This document shows, piece after piece, positions 17,338-25,449 of a stretch of DNA of 53,453 nt. Position numbers and translations under genes: made by a program. The notes beneath the pieces were generated by a model that was not told the origin of the DNA, made no database searches, and saw only the letters and a list, made by a program, of their open reading frames with translations. Origin of the DNA: Desulfobacteraceae bacterium (GTDB lineage: Bacteria > Desulfobacterota > Desulfobacteria > Desulfobacterales > Desulfobacteraceae); contig JADGEQ010000036.1 of NCBI GenBank assembly GCA_016744295.1, forward strand, positions 1 through 53,453, in the 5' to 3' direction. The number at the start of each line of letters is the position of its first letter. Position 1 is the stretch's first letter.

Positions 17338-19167
17338 ATGCGCCAAACCATCCAGGAAAAATACAGCCAGTCCCCCCATAATCCCGGGGTATATCTGATG
17401 AAGGATGCCCGTGGGAAAATTATCTATGTGGGCAAGGCCAAGGATCTAAAGAAAAGGCTGGCCTCCTATTTTATTTCAAAGCAGGTTCCCGGTACGAAAA
17501 CTGCTGCCCTCATCGAGATGATCAAAGATTTTGATCTGGTTATCACTGCATCGGACCACGAAGCTTTTATCCTTGAAGCCAACCTTATCAAGGAACACAA
17601 CCCCAAATACAATGTTCTCTTAAAAGATGGGAAAAACTATCCCCTGTTGCGGATAGATATGAATGAACCCTATCCGGCCATTCAGAAGGTAAGGAGAATC
17701 AAGAATGACCACGCCCTCTATTTTGGTCCCTATTCCTCCGCCCTGAGTGTCAACAGAACTCTAAAGCAGATTCAGAAGATTTTTAAACTCAGGAAATGCC
17801 AGAATACCCAGTTTCAAAACAGGTCCCGCCCCTGTCTAAACTATCAGATAAAGGCTTGTCTGGGGCTCTGCTGCAATGAGATTGAAGAATCGGCATATAA
17901 AAAACAGGTAAAGGATGCCATTCTGTTTTTAAGGGGAAAATCCAGGCAGGTGGTGAATCGGCTTCAAGAGGAAATGAAGGGACATGCCGAATTACAGGAA
18001 TTTGAAAAGGCAGCCCAGGTGCGGGATGCCATTTTTGCCATTGAAAATATAATGGAAAAACAGGTGGTGGTATGCCCGGACCTGAAGGACCGGGATGTCA
18101 TGGGACTTGCCTGGGACAAAGGAAAGGCCGTGGTCACTGTGATGATGGTTCGATCCGGTCTTTTGATCGATACAGCCCATTATCCCCTGGACCTTGGGTT
18201 TAAGGCCCCGGATGAAGTTCTTTCCGCCTTTGTGGATCAATATTATGAAAAGACCCGGTTTTTGCCTGGTTTTGTTTTGCTGAATCAAGTTATTGAAAAC
18301 AAAAAGGAGATTGAGGAGAGGCTTACCCTGGGGTTGGGAAAAAAGGTGGTGGTTCACTACCCCGAGAGGGGGGAGAAAAAACGGCTGATCAATATGGCCC
18401 TTGTCAATGCATCCCGGGAGCTTAAAAAGATTTTGCTCAAGGAGGAGGAGGAACTGGCATCCATGGTATTATTAAAATCGGTCATGGGAATGGAAAATCT
18501 GCCCCGGCGAATTGAGTGTTTTGATAATTCTAATATTTCCGGTCAGGACCCTGTCTCCTCAATGGTGGTCTTTACAAATGGCAGACCGGATAAATCGGCC
18601 TATCGAAAGTATATTATCAGGGACATTGAATTTCAGGATGATTATGCCTATATGTACCAGGTTCTTGAGCGGCGGTTTTCGAAAAGTCAGGCCGAGATGG
18701 TCTGGCCAGATCTGCTGGTGGTGGATGGGGGAAAGGGTCAGTTGGGTATGGCCCTGGCCGTGTTGAAAGATCTTGGCATTGATGAGTCTTTTGCCCTGGC
18801 CGGTCTTGCCAAGAAGGACAAGGCAAAGGGGGAGGTCTTGGATAAAATCTATGTGCCGGGGCGGTCAAATCCTTTGAATATAGGCCAGTCAAAAAAAGCG
18901 CTGTACCTGCTGGAGCGGGTACGGGACGAAGCCCACAGGTTTGCCATCACCTTCCAGCGGAAACGGCGGGAAAAACGGGGAGGACTTTCCTTCCTTGATT
19001 CCATTTCCGGCATTGGCCCGAAAAAAAAGAAAATGCTGCTGATTCACTATAAAGGGGTTGAAAAGATGAAGAGGGCCTCTTTGGAAGAATTATCCGCTTT
19101 GCCGGGGATGAATAAAGATCTTGCAACGGTTTTGCTGGCAGAATTGAAAAGAGGAGAAACGGTTTAA
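17338..19167 (+). CDS. uvrC: Excinuclease ABC subunit C
   Basis: The 609-aa dual-incision nuclease has an N-terminal GIY-YIG domain (NPGVYLMKDARGKIIYVGKA), an insertion with conserved Cys (CLNYQIKACLGLCC) that may hold an Fe-S cluster as in some UvrC proteins, a UVR motif (FEKAAQVRDAIFAIE), an RNase H-like endonuclease core (RIECFDNSNISG, LLVVDGGKGQL) and tandem HhH motifs at the end (ISGIGPKKKKMLL, LSALPGMNKDLA). It directly follows uvrB. Length is typical. Confidence 0.97.
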   Translation: MRQTIQEKYSQSPHNPGVYLMKDARGKIIYVGKAKDLKKRLASYFISKQVPGTKTAALIEMIKDFDLVITASDHEAFILEANLIKEHNPKYNVLLKDGKNYPLLRIDMNEPYPAIQKVRRIKNDHALYFGPYSSALSVNRTLKQIQKIFKLRKCQNTQFQNRSRPCLNYQIKACLGLCCNEIEESAYKKQVKDAILFLRGKSRQVVNRLQEEMKGHAELQEFEKAAQVRDAIFAIENIMEKQVVVCPDLKDRDVMGLAWDKGKAVVTVMMVRSGLLIDTAHYPLDLGFKAPDEVLSAFVDQYYEKTRFLPGFVLLNQVIENKKEIEERLTLGLGKKVVVHYPERGEKKRLINMALVNASRELKKILLKEEEELASMVLLKSVMGMENLPRRIECFDNSNISGQDPVSSMVVFTNGRPDKSAYRKYIIRDIEFQDDYAYMYQVLERRFSKSQAEMVWPDLLVVDGGKGQLGMALAVLKDLGIDESFALAGLAKKDKAKGEVLDKIYVPGRSNPLNIGQSKKALYLLERVRDEAHRFAITFQRKRREKRGGLSFLDSISGIGPKKKKMLLIHYKGVEKMKRASLEELSALPGMNKDLATVLLAELKRGETV

Positions 19168-19185
19168 GACCCTGGGTTTCACCCT

Positions 19186-20946
19186 TTAGCTTCGGATGAT
19201 ATTGAAACCTTGACGGGGGGTGTAGGTGCAGTTTATTTTTATAAATGTGTCCTCACTTCTTTCCGATTCAATAAAAACTTCAGGTTTTTTTTTGATCGGA
19301 TCATTTTCCACTGCTCCTGTGAAAATTTGAAGGGTGGCGGCCCGCCTGAGAAGCCCTTCAATGTTCAGGGACATTACCGACATCTGCTGGTTTATTTTCT
19401 TGATGTTTTTGATGAGTCCTTTTTCCTTATCTTCAAATTTCTTGGTTTCCTCCGGTATAAGCTTGAGAGCCGCTATCCGTTTTTTAATGATGGAAACCTC
19501 TTTTATATTCATTCGTTTTTCAATGGCTTTTAATTCAGTCTCAATGGTTTCAAATTCCATTGTCCGGGTTGCAAGGATGAGGTTTTTTAGATTGTTCAGG
19601 AGCAGGGGATTCTTCTTAATAGCGTTTGTGAGCCGCTTGAGTTCATGGTGAAAATTTTCCATCAATTCCTTTTTCTGTTCCCCCAGGGAGAGGGTTTCCA
19701 TTTCCAGGCATTCCCTGGATTCAAGCAGTTCTTGTTTTTGGGAAAAGAGTCTGCGTCCAAAATAGATGGTGTTTTCCCCGCAAAAATATACATTTTTCAG
19801 GGAAATTATTTCTGCATCCAGGATATTGTTGGTAAAGGTTCCCTTATTTTTTTCAAAGGAGATCCGTGTTGAGAAAAGGGTGGAATCCATTAATTCATCC
19901 GAAATCGTAATACAGCCGGTTTTTGAGGTCAGAATAGCATTCCTGGAAAAATGAAGGGAGATATCTTCCTGGGCGGTTACCCTGCTGCCCGGCAGTATGG
20001 TATGGAGTTGTGCCCGGCGGTCGGTCTCAATCTCACCGCCCTCCAGAACATTTGCTTCCACCATACCCCTGGCTCTGATTTTGAACCCGCTGCAGATGGT
20101 ATCAATTTTCATACTGATGGGGCAGATGAACTTGGTCCCTATATTTCCGGTGGAGTAGTCCAACCGCTTGACATCCAGCTCATCGCTGATTCCAACGCTG
20201 GTTACCTTCTGGGCAGCCCGGGTCAACAGGACCACCCCTGTTTTTCTGGCGATGAGAAAATAACCGATATTTTGACCCTTTTTGTCCAGATGCTCCACCC
20301 GTTCCACACCCTCGCCAATAGTTAACTCAAGGGGAAGGGCTTTTAAAACGGGGATGATCTGGCCATCATATTGCATACCGGGTTTTCCCTGGGATTCTGG
20401 TGTAATGAAAAACAGTTTGGCCCCTGCCTTTACAATGGGAAATTTATTGATTTCCCTGAAATCAATGACCCCATTTTTATGAAACACCCCCGGACATGAT
20501 TCGGAATCAAAAAATGCCTCGGCAATGGTGCCGTCCTGACTGGGGATTGCCGGGGTTCCTTTAAAGGCGATAAGGAGAAGTTTACTGGTAAGTACTATAT
20601 TGAGGGTCAGGCTGAACCGTGAAAGATCTGGATTTTCGGTGTCACCCAAATTCAGCAATTGTTTTTCTATCTTTATCTGGTTGCCTTCGGGAATGGTCCG
20701 GTCGATAATTTTTTTAAGGGATATTAAAATTTGGGGTCCCTTTATATTGAGCCGGGGGAATAATTGAGACAGGGCCTTGATAATGACAGTATCTGGAAAT
20801 TGTTTCCTGGGAATTTGGAAATGGATGTTGATCTTGCCTTCCTGCTTTGAAGCGGTGTTAAACAGGTTGTTTTCAAGGATATCAGCCTTGTCCTGAAGTC
20901 TTTTACTGGATATCGCTTGCTCTGTTGGCGGTGGGTGCTGTTTCAT
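19186..20946 (-). CDS. FapA family protein (DUF342)
   Basis: The 586-aa protein carries the DUF342/FapA beta-helical core at about residues 125-400 (AKLFFITPESQGKPGMQYDG, then ADVKxxI-like strands VEANVLEGGEIETD), followed by a long coiled coil (~400-545) and a short beta tail. The N-terminal ~110 residues (INIHFQIPRKQF onward) form a separate domain I do not recognise. FapA-type proteins are polymerising or surface-associated cytosolic proteins with unclear roles, some near flagellar genes. The ATG at 20946 is chosen over 20991 because AAGGA precedes it. It stands alone, convergent with uvrC across an 18-nt gap and divergent from the S1 protein. Confidence 0.85.
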   Translation of the reverse strand: MKQHPPPTEQAISSKRLQDKADILENNLFNTASKQEGKINIHFQIPRKQFPDTVIIKALSQLFPRLNIKGPQILISLKKIIDRTIPEGNQIKIEKQLLNLGDTENPDLSRFSLTLNIVLTSKLLLIAFKGTPAIPSQDGTIAEAFFDSESCPGVFHKNGVIDFREINKFPIVKAGAKLFFITPESQGKPGMQYDGQIIPVLKALPLELTIGEGVERVEHLDKKGQNIGYFLIARKTGVVLLTRAAQKVTSVGISDELDVKRLDYSTGNIGTKFICPISMKIDTICSGFKIRARGMVEANVLEGGEIETDRRAQLHTILPGSRVTAQEDISLHFSRNAILTSKTGCITISDELMDSTLFSTRISFEKNKGTFTNNILDAEIISLKNVYFCGENTIYFGRRLFSQKQELLESRECLEMETLSLGEQKKELMENFHHELKRLTNAIKKNPLLLNNLKNLILATRTMEFETIETELKAIEKRMNIKEVSIIKKRIAALKLIPEETKKFEDKEKGLIKNIKKINQQMSVMSLNIEGLLRRAATLQIFTGAVENDPIKKKPEVFIESERSEDTFIKINCTYTPRQGFNIIRS

Positions 20947-21173
20947 TTGTAAATCCTTAAAAACAGGTTCTGTTTTACTTCGGATAGGCAATATGTTGTA
21001 ACAAAAACCAAGAAAGACCTGTACACATACGTATTACCTTGCCTAATCTTACTATGTTATGGCCAAACTTGCAAAAATCTTTTTCAAACAGGCTTTTTTT
21101 TCGCTTTACACCCGAACCGGTAAAGTATAGTACTCAGTCAGAATATAATCATAATTGGTGCGGGAGAAGGAGA
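20947..21173. promoter_or_regulatory. Divergent promoter region, fapA-like / S1 protein
   Basis: The spacer has a good TATAAT at 21144-21149, 24 nt before the S1-protein ATG, but no matching -35 at 17 bp (TAAAGT is found there). The AAGGAG ribosome binding site lies at 21167-21172. The minus-strand side shows no clear promoter. Only the -10-like box is supported. Confidence 0.35.
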
Positions 21174-22631
21174 ATGACAGAGAAATTTAAAGGCAATGAC
21201 CCGGAAGATTCAGATGAGATGAGCTTTGAGGAACTTTTTAATTCCTATGATACAAAGGTGGGTCAGGAACTGAATCAGGGCGATATGGTCGAGGGAAAGA
21301 TTATCTCAATTGGCAGGTCCAGTGTTTATATTGATACGGGCACCAAAAGTGATGGTGTGGTTGATAAAATTGAGCTCTTGGACGAGAACGGAGAGTTTCC
21401 TTTTCAGATCAATGATATTATAAAACTGTATGTGGTTTCCCTGAGTGAAAGTGAAGTCATCTTGTCCAAGGCAATCTCCGGTGCCGGAAAGGCAACCATG
21501 ATGGAAGATGCCTGCCGGAATCGGACTCCTGTTGAAGGCAAGGTGACGGATGTCATCAAAGGGGGGTTTAATGTTGATATTCTGGGGAAAAGAGCCTTTT
21601 GCCCTGTCAGCCAGATGGATGTCCGGTATATTGAAACCCCGGAAGACTATCTGGGCCAGGCCCATCATTTTTTGATTACCCGGTTTGAAGAACAGGGTAG
21701 AAATATCGTGGTCTCCCGTAGAGATCTACTCAATGAACAGATCAGAGAAGAACAAGCGGCATTTTTGGCAAAGGTTTCTGAAGGCGATATTATTCAGGGA
21801 TGCGTGACCAAACTTATGCCCTTTGGTGCTTTTATTGAACTTGCACCGGGGGTTGAAGGCATGGCCCATATTTCAGAGCTAAGCTGGTCCCGGGTGGAAA
21901 AACCCGATGAAATTGTCCAGACCGGGGATATGGTGGGTGTTAAACTACTTAAAATTGAAACCCGGGAAGGGGATACCCCTAAAATTTCCCTTTCCCTTAA
22001 ACAGGTGGATGCCAATCCCTGGGATACCATGGGAAGTTTCTTTAAACCGGGAGACCAGGTCATGGGGAAAGTGGTTCGGCTGGCCGCTTTTGGTGCCTTT
22101 GTGGAAATTGCTCCGGGGGTGGACGGGTTGGTTCACATCAGTGAAATGAGTCATACCAAACGAGTTCTCAGGCCCGAGGATGTGGTTCATGAGGGCGAAC
22201 AGGTCCAGGTGGTAATTAAGGCCATTGACCAGGACAGCAAACGGATTTCTTTGAGCATCAAGGATGGACTGGGAGATCCCTGGACAGGGGTCAGCACCAA
22301 ATATGTTCCCGGAACCGTTGTGGATGGAACCCTTGAGAAGAAAGAGACCTTTGGGTTGTTCATGAATCTGGAACCCGGGGTTACAGGACTGATGCCCATA
22401 TCAAATATTCGAAACGCCTCTTCCTCGGGAGATTATGACCGACTGAAACCCGGTGAGTCTATTGCTGTGCTCATCCAGGTGGTTGACGAAGATAATCGAA
22501 GAATTACCCTGGGATCTCCCGACCAAAAAGATTCTGAGGATTGGAAACAATTTGCCCCTGCCCAGAAAAAAGAGACCATGGGCACCATGGAAAGCCTTTT
22601 CCGTGAGGCCATGAACAAGAAAAAAAAATAA
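21174..22631 (+). CDS. RNA-binding protein with five S1 domains (RpsA-like)
   Basis: The 485-aa protein has an acidic N-terminus (~40 aa) and five consecutive S1 OB-fold repeats at about 38-105, 115-190, 200-280, 288-362 and 372-445. Repeats 3 and 4 are the most canonical (FGAFIELAPGVEGMAHISE and FGAFVEIAPGVDGLVHISE). It is related to ribosomal protein S1 but shorter and divergent, so it may be a second S1 homologue that binds mRNA or assists translation, rather than RpsA itself (which has six repeats in E. coli). The frame is open upstream to 21039, but the GGGAGAAGGAG at 21161-21172 sets the start at 21174. Lysine-rich C-terminus. Confidence 0.9.
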   Translation: MTEKFKGNDPEDSDEMSFEELFNSYDTKVGQELNQGDMVEGKIISIGRSSVYIDTGTKSDGVVDKIELLDENGEFPFQINDIIKLYVVSLSESEVILSKAISGAGKATMMEDACRNRTPVEGKVTDVIKGGFNVDILGKRAFCPVSQMDVRYIETPEDYLGQAHHFLITRFEEQGRNIVVSRRDLLNEQIREEQAAFLAKVSEGDIIQGCVTKLMPFGAFIELAPGVEGMAHISELSWSRVEKPDEIVQTGDMVGVKLLKIETREGDTPKISLSLKQVDANPWDTMGSFFKPGDQVMGKVVRLAAFGAFVEIAPGVDGLVHISEMSHTKRVLRPEDVVHEGEQVQVVIKAIDQDSKRISLSIKDGLGDPWTGVSTKYVPGTVVDGTLEKKETFGLFMNLEPGVTGLMPISNIRNASSSGDYDRLKPGESIAVLIQVVDEDNRRITLGSPDQKDSEDWKQFAPAQKKETMGTMESLFREAMNKKKK

Positions 22632-22716
22632 ATCAGAACTTCCTTGCCCCTATATTATAGAAATATGATCATAAAAAGAAATCATAGGAATATATCCTCG
22701 GGGCAGGGCAGATTCA

Positions 22717-23646
22717 TTATCTGTTTTGCTGGCCCTTTTTGTTTGAAAGGGCCAGTTGCTTTTCTGCCCGGAAACGACCCATTTTTCCCACAAGATTGTA
22801 CAGGGGCAAGCCCAGAGGAAGTATCTTCCGGGTGAAGGGGGTCAGGTAGGCAAGTTTTATCAGCATCTCATACAGCTCCTGGAGGGTTGGCGCATTCAAG
22901 TGAAGATCTGCTCCCCTCTGGATAAATCCCCATCTGTCGGCAATGGCTCGGGCTGACTTTCTTCCGCCGCCCATTGTCACCACTGAATGGAAGGGACCCT
23001 GGGGATTATAGACCCGGGATTCTTTCTTTGTTATCGTCTCCACAGCCATGGCTGCCAACTCTCTTCTCCACAAATCAACATCAAAGGATTGTTTCAAACA
23101 AAATTTGTCGATGGCAAAACAGGAGATTCCTTGAATAGTCCTGGCAGCATGGCGGCAGGCAACGGGACAGCCTGAAAATAATAGCGGCGCTATCCCGAAG
23201 GGTGCCAGGGATGCTGAAAAAAGTTGGGCCTCGGACATCAGTTTGCCATTCACCATGAGTTTGGATATTCTGGAGGTCAATGTATGGGGTAAAAATCCCC
23301 CGGCCCCGGAGGGGGCATGCATCCCCACCATGATTAATCCGCTTGCATCGGTGGGATTTCCAATACCCGGAACAGGCCCGGCTGCATAGCCCTGGACCAG
23401 GGTGGCTCTTGGGTCGATCATTCTGGGAAGCAGGTTGTAACCGGTTCGGTGGAAATCTTTTACATATACTTGTTGAACCCCGGCATCGAGCAGGGCGCCT
23501 GCAACAGCATTGATATCAAGGCTCATCTCCAGGCAGGCCCGGGGCCAACCCCTTCCCATGAAAGTGCCAGATTCATAATCAAAACAGCCTGAACTGCCCT
23601 CTATATCAGCAATGATGAGAATTTTTTTATGGGACACGCTGTCCAC
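22717..23646 (-). CDS. M55 family D-aminopeptidase (DppA-like)
   Basis: The 309-aa protein matches M55 zinc aminopeptidases, which cut D-amino-acid peptides. Metal and catalytic positions are visible in ADIEGSSG (Asp and Glu), VKDFHRTGYNLL (His), VGMHAPSG (His), FLPHTLTS (His) and LMSEAQL (Glu). The C-terminal ~90 residues are less conserved. No signal peptide is seen, so it probably acts in the cytosol on D-peptides, perhaps from cell-wall turnover (inference). Starts are GTG 23646 or GTG 23637; the second has AAAAGG at better spacing. Single gene, no dpp transporter nearby. Confidence 0.88.
   Translation of the reverse strand: MDSVSHKKILIIADIEGSSGCFDYESGTFMGRGWPRACLEMSLDINAVAGALLDAGVQQVYVKDFHRTGYNLLPRMIDPRATLVQGYAAGPVPGIGNPTDASGLIMVGMHAPSGAGGFLPHTLTSRISKLMVNGKLMSEAQLFSASLAPFGIAPLLFSGCPVACRHAARTIQGISCFAIDKFCLKQSFDVDLWRRELAAMAVETITKKESRVYNPQGPFHSVVTMGGGRKSARAIADRWGFIQRGADLHLNAPTLQELYEMLIKLAYLTPFTRKILPLGLPLYNLVGKMGRFRAEKQLALSNKKGQQNR
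22729..22755 (+). terminator. Hairpin inside the M55 3' end, probable terminator of the S1 gene
   Basis: CTGGCCCTTT (22729-22738) and AAAGGGCCAG (22746-22755) form a perfect 10-bp stem with a 7-nt loop. On the plus strand it is followed by TTGCTTTTCTG, a modest T-rich tail, so it could end the S1-protein transcript while also encoding the last residues of the convergent M55 gene. Upstream, TTGCCCC (22648) and GGGGCAG (22700) add a long-loop pairing. Confidence 0.5.
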
Positions 23647-23906
23647 CTTTTCTTTTAACGTTCCAATTGTGTTCTAAAAAAACAAGTTGCAATACGGGTC
23701 AGATAATAGGCGGTGTTCTCTGTGAGATCAAGATTTTTCCGAATCATCATTTCGAATCATCAATGACAACACCCTATTTTGTGGTAGGGCAAGATTTAAT
23801 AGCCCCATTCTCCTACCAATAAAATTAATCCTTTCCAAAATACCGACTCTTTTGATATCCTGCCAAAATAGTATGGATTCGGATCGATTGCAATTGGGAA
23901 AAGTGG
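23647..23906. other. Spacer upstream of the truncated kinase gene
   Basis: No gene is supported. It contains GGTGTT (23712) and AACACC (23767), complementary over 6 bp across about 55 bp, and an imperfect direct repeat CGAATCATCA at 23739 and 23753. The open frames on the minus strand (23728-23973, 23825-24007) lack ribosome binding sites and resemble nothing. Confidence 0.35.
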
Positions 23907-24056
23907 ATGGAAATACAAAAAAAGTGGCATATTCTGTTTTGTGATGAAATTGAATGGTCACCCAATTGTCCAATACTTAATCTGATTAATTCTTCCAGGG
24001 CTAACACAGTTGATGATATTGGTCATATCCAACAACGAATAAAAGAAAATGATTGA
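23907..24056 (+). CDS. Possible 49-aa protein of unknown function
   Basis: The frame runs from ATG 23907 to TGA 24054-24056 and gives MEIQKKWHILFCDEIEW at the start, ending HIQQRIKEND. A weak GGGAAAAG lies just upstream. The pattern, a hydrophobic core then a charged amphipathic end, could be a real small protein, but I recognise no family. It overlaps the beginning of the kinase-remnant frame by 4 nt, which may imply coupling. Confidence 0.25.
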   Translation: MEIQKKWHILFCDEIEWSPNCPILNLINSSRANTVDDIGHIQQRIKEND

Positions 24057-24091
24057 TAACGGTTATCGGTTTCGTAAAGGAGTATAATGGG

Positions 24092-24544
24092 ATGATCCAT
24101 ATGGAAAACCAACCAGAAAAAGGGTTTGGCGCCGACAGGGACAAGCTTCTGGAGTCGGAACAAAATATCCGGGGAAATGAAACCATTCTGTTTGTGGATG
24201 ACGAAATCTACCTGGCAGAGGTGGGCAAAGAAATGCTTGAGGATTATGGGTATTGTGTGGATATCATCACAAATCCCCGCAAGGCCTTTGAGCTTATTGA
24301 AAAGAACCAGGACCGCTACGACCTTTTGATCACGGATTATACCATGCCGGAGTTGACCGGTAGTCAATTGGTGGAAAAGATTCATGTTCTGCGGCCTGAA
24401 TTACCTGTTATCATATGCACGGGAATTGAATTGCCACCTGAGGTTTTTAAGCACCTCCGTATTTCAACAATACTGATGAAACCCTTTGATATGGATGAAC
24501 TCATCAAAACGGTCCGGGAGGTCCTTGACGCACCAGAGGGATAA
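24092..24544 (+). CDS. Truncated hybrid histidine kinase: HATPase tail plus receiver domain
   Basis: From ATG 24092 the product has 150 aa; AAGGAG at 24077-24082 supports that start. The frame is open from 24053 and there reads TVIGFVKEYNGMIHMENQPE, which is the last strand-helix of a HATPase_c domain (normally ..VYGIVKxxgG.I.v.SepGkGT). Everything upstream of it, the dimerisation domain, ATP-binding N/G1 boxes and sensor, is missing. The rest is an intact receiver: acidic pair in FVDDE, phospho-acceptor in LLITDYTMP, switch Thr in ICTGIE and Lys in LMKPF. It could still work as a stand-alone receiver. The HAD gene follows after 19 nt. Confidence 0.8.
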   Translation: MIHMENQPEKGFGADRDKLLESEQNIRGNETILFVDDEIYLAEVGKEMLEDYGYCVDIITNPRKAFELIEKNQDRYDLLITDYTMPELTGSQLVEKIHVLRPELPVIICTGIELPPEVFKHLRISTILMKPFDMDELIKTVREVLDAPEG

Positions 24545-24563
24545 CCCTCTGGCCTGGATACCT

Positions 24564-25415
24564 ATGAAAAAAAGCCTGTTTATTACCGATCTTGACGGTA
24601 CCCTGTTGACCGATGACAAGACTATTGCCAAACAAGATCTTGCCACCCTTTCTCGGTTGAGGGAAAAGAACATTGTCACTGCCATTGCCACGGGAAGAAG
24701 TCTCTACTCTTTTCAAAGGGCATTAAAACAAATACACCCTGGACACAGCAAATTTCCGGTGGACTATCTTATTTTTTCCACGGGTGCCGGTATTATGTCC
24801 TGTGCACAGGCGACTATTATACGGTCCCACTCCATATCAACAAGGGATATCAGAAAAATTATGGCTTGTTTTGATGCGGATAAATTGGACTATATGGTCC
24901 ACCAGGCCATACCAGATACCAATTATTTTTTGTATAAATCCCATGGAAAGGAAAATCCTGATTTCCAAGAACGGATTCTATTGTACCGCCAATTTTCCAC
25001 CCCTTTGAATAATGGTCAACCCTTATATGATTCGGCTACCCAGGTTCTGGCTATTATCCCCGAAAAGCTTTCCCAGATAAGGATGGCAAAGATGCAGGCG
25101 GAACTTTGTGAATACAGCGTGATCCATGCCACTTCTCCTTTGGATCATTCTTCTTCCTGGATTGAAGTTTTCAACAAGCAGGTTTCCAAAAGTTTGGCAG
25201 CTTCCTGGCTGGCATCAACACTGGATATAAAACAGGAGGATGTTATTTCGGTGGGTAATGATTATAATGATCAGGACCTTTTGGAATGGTCTGGCAAGGG
25301 GTATCTGGTTGCCAATGCTGCCCATGATCTGAAACCGTATTTTAAAACGGTTTCTTCAAATAATCATTGCGGAGTCAGCCAGGCAGCTTTGGCGTCAGAT
25401 CTGCTGACCAGTTAG
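24564..25415 (+). CDS. HAD superfamily phosphatase, Cof-type
   Basis: The 283-aa cytosolic hydrolase shows HAD motif I TDLDGTLLTDD at residues 8-18, motif II ATGRS, a large type-2B cap (about 85-195), and motifs III-IV near the end (KQVSKSLAASWL, SVGNDYNDQDLL). Cof/HAD-IIB enzymes dephosphorylate sugar phosphates, FMN or related metabolites; the substrate cannot be told. The ATG at 24564 is chosen because the DLDGT motif then falls at the normal distance. It lies 19 nt after the receiver gene and may be co-transcribed. Confidence 0.9.
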   Translation: MKKSLFITDLDGTLLTDDKTIAKQDLATLSRLREKNIVTAIATGRSLYSFQRALKQIHPGHSKFPVDYLIFSTGAGIMSCAQATIIRSHSISTRDIRKIMACFDADKLDYMVHQAIPDTNYFLYKSHGKENPDFQERILLYRQFSTPLNNGQPLYDSATQVLAIIPEKLSQIRMAKMQAELCEYSVIHATSPLDHSSSWIEVFNKQVSKSLAASWLASTLDIKQEDVISVGNDYNDQDLLEWSGKGYLVANAAHDLKPYFKTVSSNNHCGVSQAALASDLLTS

Positions 25416-25449
25416 GGTTCGGGACATAATAATCCATGGATTTTTTATT

